From assembly GCA_031292465.1 (NCBI GenBank), contig JARLHB010000095.1, forward strand, positions 1 through 9,865: DNA of 9,865 nt. Reading direction: 5' to 3'. The position numbers and the translations under genes are program-made. Below are positions 6,257 through 9,865 of this stretch, piece after piece; positions within the stretch are counted from its first letter, which is position 1, and each line of letters starts with the position of its first letter. The DNA is from Ignavibacteriaceae bacterium (GTDB lineage: Bacteria > Bacteroidota > Ignavibacteria > Ignavibacteriales > Ignavibacteriaceae). The notes beneath the pieces were generated by a model. It had not been told where the DNA came from and searched no databases. It saw only the letters and a list, made by a program, of their open reading frames with translations.

Positions 6257-9200
6257 ATGAATAAACAGTTTATCACTTATCTAAGTAACAAATTAAAGAC
6301 TGGTAATCTAAAAACCATTCACCTCAATGTTCTACCCAGCAATTTCTCAACTAGACTAGATCTAACGAATCTTAATATTATTAATAGAAATGATGGGCAG
6401 TCTTCATTATTCGGAGAGAGCACATTAGATATATCAGATAACTTTTTATTTAATTATCTTCTTACTAAATCACAATTTAAATTCATAATTAATTTTGATA
6501 AAGTTCCATTTTCCAATTTAGATGATTTTGAAAGAAAGAAATATGAAATCCTATCCAAACATTTAAATTCTTTATTCAATCAAAATGAAGATGACTTCCT
6601 TGAACATGGGATTAAAACTTTCGGGTTTGGTTACCCAATACTTATTAAAAGGAGTAAAAAAGACTTAACAAAGATAATAAAGGCTCCTTTATTCATTTGG
6701 AGTTTAGATATATCGCGCTCGAATAGTTATAAGAATCAATGGATAATCGAAAGAACTGAAGACTCTCCTGTTAACCTTAATGAAGTGATGATTTCTTTTA
6801 TCAATAGTGATGAAGGGATAACAATTGATGGGTTAGTTAATGATGCAATTGAAAATGATTTAATTGATCAGCCATTAATTTCGAAAATTACTAATCTAGT
6901 ATTGAATAAACTCGGTGTTGAATCTAGCGAGCTTAATGTAAGAATAGAACCTTGTCCCGATAAAAATACTGTTGAAAGTATAACACCAAATAAACCTTGG
7001 ATTTTATGGTCGGGTATATTAGGATTATTTCGAACACAAAAACAGAGTATTATACAAAACTCAGATATACTACTAGAGAATTTAGAGTCCTTTAATTTCA
7101 ACGATATTGTAATAGAACCTTTTAGAACTTCCACAAATACATCTGTACAAACAGATCCGAGCCAAGAAGAAATTATTAAAACGCTTGAATCAAAAGAGTA
7201 TAAAGTAATTCAAGGGCCACCAGGTACCGGTAAAAGTCAAAGCTTAACTGCTATAATTACAAACATTTTAGAGAATGGTGGCAAAGTTTTAGTTGTTTGT
7301 GAAAAGGTTACAGCGTTAGATGTAATATATAATAATTTAGCAGAATTAGGTCTTGATAAACTTGTTGCAATGGTTGACGATGTTATTCGCGATAGAAAGC
7401 ATATTATAGATTCTGTAAGAAATAAAATTGAAGCTGTGAAATATAAATATCAAGGATTCAATGAAAAAGAATATGATAATAAATTAGTTAATTATACGGA
7501 ATTGATTAAGGACTTTAACTCTTGTCATAATAATTTACTCAAGCCCATATTCCAAGGATACAGTGTAAAAAACATTATTGCCGAATTTTTAAAGCATCGG
7601 AAAAATATCAAATCGAATTTAAGACTTTTTGATAAATTACCTCTCAAGCTTAATGAAGACGAATATAATCATTTGCTTGACAGTATCCAGAAAGGGAGTG
7701 ATTTATATGATACGCTAGATTCTAACTCACTTGAATTTGATCATCTTGTGAAAATATATTTTCAAAGGTCTTATTCAGTGAAAGGAGAGAACGAGCTTTT
7801 TTCAAAAATTCGACATGAAATATTATTCCTTGAGAAAGATAACTTTATACTTAATGGCTCAATTAATCAACTTACTTTTTTCAAAACTAATAGCATACAA
7901 TTTTCTTATAAAGCTTTCTGCGAATATAGAAATCAAATTAATCTTTTATTTATTGAATGGGAGAAGATTTATATTCAAGTTAATGCATATTTTGATTTTA
8001 CAGAAGGTACATGTTTGAGAAATGACATTCTCTTTATAGTGAAAACAAAATTGGTTTATGCTGAGAAGAATAGGATAGAATTAATTCTTAGTGTTATAAA
8101 AAAAATAGAATCAGCACTTAATTTAATACAAAATGCATATTTATCTTTATCAGATGTACATAAATTACCCTTAATGAAATATTCCAAATTTTTTATAATA
8201 TCGCAATTATTTTCAGATAAACAAAAACGGCTTACAGTTTTTTGGAAAGTATTAAGAGAACAGCTTGTGTTTATCAATGAATATTTTTCAAGAAGTTCTT
8301 TAATCGACTTGAATCAAAATTTATTTATTTCACTAAGTAAAAATTTTCCTACAGAATCAGATCGAAATATAATTTTAACATTACTGACTAATATTGAGAA
8401 TAAAAGGAAATTCTACAATGAATATCATAACTGGAGATACTTTTATGAATCAGAAAATGAATGTGTAAAAGATATAATATCTCGATTAAAAGATAACTTT
8501 GTTCCAAATATTTGGAAAACAGCTTTTTTACTAAATTATTTCAATCTCATTCTTGAATCTAAAGAAGATAAGCTTGGAAGTTTTAATCAGAATAATAAAT
8601 TATTAGAAAGAATTAAAGAACTACAACTAGAGCTTAAATCATTACAAAAATATAAAATAATAGAATATTGGGAAAGTAAACAATTTCATTCAATTAATAA
8701 GTTTAATAAACGAAGCAATATTAAATGGCTATTTAATTACAAACAAAACAATCAATATTCAAAGAAAAATTCCCTTCGTAGGATAATTAATGATGAATTT
8801 GACTTATTTACTGATTTATTTCCAATAATTCTTGTTAATCCTATCGTGTGCAGTTCAATCATACCTTTAAAGCAGAATATATTTGACGTGGTGCTCTTTG
8901 ATGAAGCGAGTCAATTACGATTAGAAGATACCTATCCTGCTTTATTAAGAGGGAAAATAAAAGTTATTTCTGGTGATAAGCACCAAATGCCTCCTTCAAA
9001 TTACTTTGGAGCAGAAATTTCATTGGACCTGATAGAAGATGAGGATGAAGAAATCGAATCAATTGAGAGTAATTTTGAAAAAACGAATCCCCTATATCTT
9101 GCGGCTAGTGAATCACTCTTAGATTTTGGTAATAATTTGTCACCAAGTATTACCAATACTTCATATCTTGATTTTCATTACAGGTCAAAACATCCCTATT

Positions 9201-9865
9201 TGATTGATTTTTCAAATGCAGCCTTTTACGGGAATCGACTAGTCCCTATGCCTGAAAAAAACGACTATAAACCCATTCGCTTATATCAAATTAATGGTCT
9301 TTATGAATCAAACAATACAAATCCATCCGAAGCTTATCGGATAATCGATTTTATAAAAAACGACTATCCACTTTATAATGATGGGAAATATCCTTCATTA
9401 GGGATTGCCACTTTCAATATATACCAACGCGATTTAATAAAGGATTTATTGAATGATGAATCGATTAAAGATAAAGATTTTATGAAAAAACTATCTCTTA
9501 TCAACGAAAAAGAAGATTGGTTCGTTAAGAATCTTGAAAATATTCAAGGCGACGAAAGAGATATTATAATAATATCTACTACATTCGGATTAAATTCGGC
9601 TGGTAAGTTTAGGCAAAATTTTGGACCTATAAGTACATACAAAGGTTATAAATTGCTAAATGTTATTATAACTAGAGCGAAAAATTACCTCTATTTATTT
9701 ACTTCTATTCCAGAGAAATATTATTCAACTGAATATCAAGATGAGATAGCTACAAAAGGAAATAAAGGAAAAGCGTTGCTATATGCATATTTAGATTATT
9801 GTAAGTCTATTGAATTTAATAATGAAGAACGTCGAATAAATATATTAGATTTATTAAAAGACAAA
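6257..9865 (+). CDS. giant SF1 helicase with DUF4011-like N-terminus, possible antiphage defence (3' end outside window)
   Basis: 1,203 codons run without a stop to the window edge, so the protein is longer. An in-frame TAG directly precedes the ATG, and AGGG about 10 bases upstream is a weak ribosome site, so 6257 is the only reasonable start. Residues 1-50 (LKTGNLKTIHLN, then RLDLTNLNII) and 123-176 (FGFGYPILIKR, KAPLFIWSLDI, DSPVNLNEV) resemble the DUF4011-type N-terminal region. Helicase motifs follow: Walker A QGPPGTGKSQS (319-329, Lys326), Ia VLVVCEKVTALD (344-355), Walker B VLFDEASQ (879-886, Asp882-Glu883), III GDKHQMPPS (906-914), HYRSKHP (974-980), V IQGDERDII (1096-1104), and VI LNVIITRAKN (1134-1143, Arg1140). 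Between Ia and II lie about 500 residues of Lys/Asn-rich, mostly helical sequence. After motif VI, KGKALLYAYLDY (1170-1181) matches the linker that in relatives leads to a Vsr/DUF559-like nuclease. ATP-driven nucleic-acid translocation is secure; defence is inference. It is markedly more AT-rich than the left-hand genes. Confidence 0.9.
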   Translation, partial: MNKQFITYLSNKLKTGNLKTIHLNVLPSNFSTRLDLTNLNIINRNDGQSSLFGESTLDISDNFLFNYLLTKSQFKFIINFDKVPFSNLDDFERKKYEILSKHLNSLFNQNEDDFLEHGIKTFGFGYPILIKRSKKDLTKIIKAPLFIWSLDISRSNSYKNQWIIERTEDSPVNLNEVMISFINSDEGITIDGLVNDAIENDLIDQPLISKITNLVLNKLGVESSELNVRIEPCPDKNTVESITPNKPWILWSGILGLFRTQKQSIIQNSDILLENLESFNFNDIVIEPFRTSTNTSVQTDPSQEEIIKTLESKEYKVIQGPPGTGKSQSLTAIITNILENGGKVLVVCEKVTALDVIYNNLAELGLDKLVAMVDDVIRDRKHIIDSVRNKIEAVKYKYQGFNEKEYDNKLVNYTELIKDFNSCHNNLLKPIFQGYSVKNIIAEFLKHRKNIKSNLRLFDKLPLKLNEDEYNHLLDSIQKGSDLYDTLDSNSLEFDHLVKIYFQRSYSVKGENELFSKIRHEILFLEKDNFILNGSINQLTFFKTNSIQFSYKAFCEYRNQINLLFIEWEKIYIQVNAYFDFTEGTCLRNDILFIVKTKLVYAEKNRIELILSVIKKIESALNLIQNAYLSLSDVHKLPLMKYSKFFIISQLFSDKQKRLTVFWKVLREQLVFINEYFSRSSLIDLNQNLFISLSKNFPTESDRNIILTLLTNIENKRKFYNEYHNWRYFYESENECVKDIISRLKDNFVPNIWKTAFLLNYFNLILESKEDKLGSFNQNNKLLERIKELQLELKSLQKYKIIEYWESKQFHSINKFNKRSNIKWLFNYKQNNQYSKKNSLRRIINDEFDLFTDLFPIILVNPIVCSSIIPLKQNIFDVVLFDEASQLRLEDTYPALLRGKIKVISGDKHQMPPSNYFGAEISLDLIEDEDEEIESIESNFEKTNPLYLAASESLLDFGNNLSPSITNTSYLDFHYRSKHPYLIDFSNAAFYGNRLVPMPEKNDYKPIRLYQINGLYESNNTNPSEAYRIIDFIKNDYPLYNDGKYPSLGIATFNIYQRDLIKDLLNDESIKDKDFMKKLSLINEKEDWFVKNLENIQGDERDIIIISTTFGLNSAGKFRQNFGPISTYKGYKLLNVIITRAKNYLYLFTSIPEKYYSTEYQDEIATKGNKGKALLYAYLDYCKSIEFNNEERRINILDLLKDK

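Noticed and set aside
6223..6264. 13-codon ATG frame (MQIIPNLGYDLDE) overlapping the helicase start
   Set aside because: No ribosome site and too short to support; it could be a coupling leader peptide, but nothing shows it is translated.
6868..8277. Three shorter open frames within the helicase gene
   Set aside because: They are shadows of the continuous helicase frame, which carries every SF1 motif.

Overview
The window looks like chromosomal DNA from an AT-leaning member of the Bacteroidota/Chlorobiota group, with Ignavibacteria-like bacteria a good candidate. This rests on the gene types (a secreted GHL10/DUF187 hydrolase with a C-terminal Fn3-like domain, a UPF0047 protein, a seven-iron type ferredoxin, an LMW-PTP/fructosamine-kinase pair), on the weak or absent Shine-Dalgarno sites before several genes, and on the short GATTGAAA-type intergenic repeats. 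The taxonomic placement is inference; no rRNA or marker gene is present.

Left part (1-5710) is ordinary housekeeping or metabolic DNA. The C-terminal part of a metallo-beta-lactamase-fold hydrolase runs in from the left edge (1-486, +). It converges, with 3 bp between them, on a membrane anti-sigma-like protein with an RskA-type C-terminal domain (490-1293, -). Next come a UPF0047/YjbQ protein (1547-1969, +) and a convergent FdxA-type seven-iron ferredoxin (2021-2368, -). A roughly 400-bp spacer follows, holding an 8-bp tandem repeat and a 16-bp hairpin. Then come a secreted GHL10/DUF187 glycoside-hydrolase-like protein (2776-4281, -) and, divergent from it, an overlapping two-gene operon: a low-molecular-weight phosphotyrosine phosphatase (4366-4857, +) and a fructosamine/ribulosamine kinase-like protein (4841-5710, +) read from a TTG start inside the phosphatase gene. 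This pair most likely handles protein deglycation: the kinase phosphorylates the sugar adduct, and the phosphatase may dephosphorylate sugar-phosphate adducts or their precursors.

Middle part (5711-6256) is a 546-bp stretch with no intact gene. It holds two minus-strand open stretches that end in stop codons but have no usable start, and that read like decayed gene tails. It also marks a base-composition step.

Right part (6257 to the window end) is a single very long open frame, at least 1,203 codons with no stop before the edge. It encodes a giant superfamily 1 helicase with a DUF4011-like N-terminal region, Walker A at residues 319-327, and a roughly 550-residue gap before Walker B at 882-886. 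The later SF1 motifs follow in order, ending with the arginine-finger motif around residue 1140. Its DNA is visibly more AT-rich than the genes to its left. Proteins of this build often carry a Vsr/DUF559-like nuclease domain at the C-terminus, beyond this window, and occur in antiphage defence islands. This is the main candidate for an accessory, possibly defensive, system here; its partners, if any, would lie to the right.
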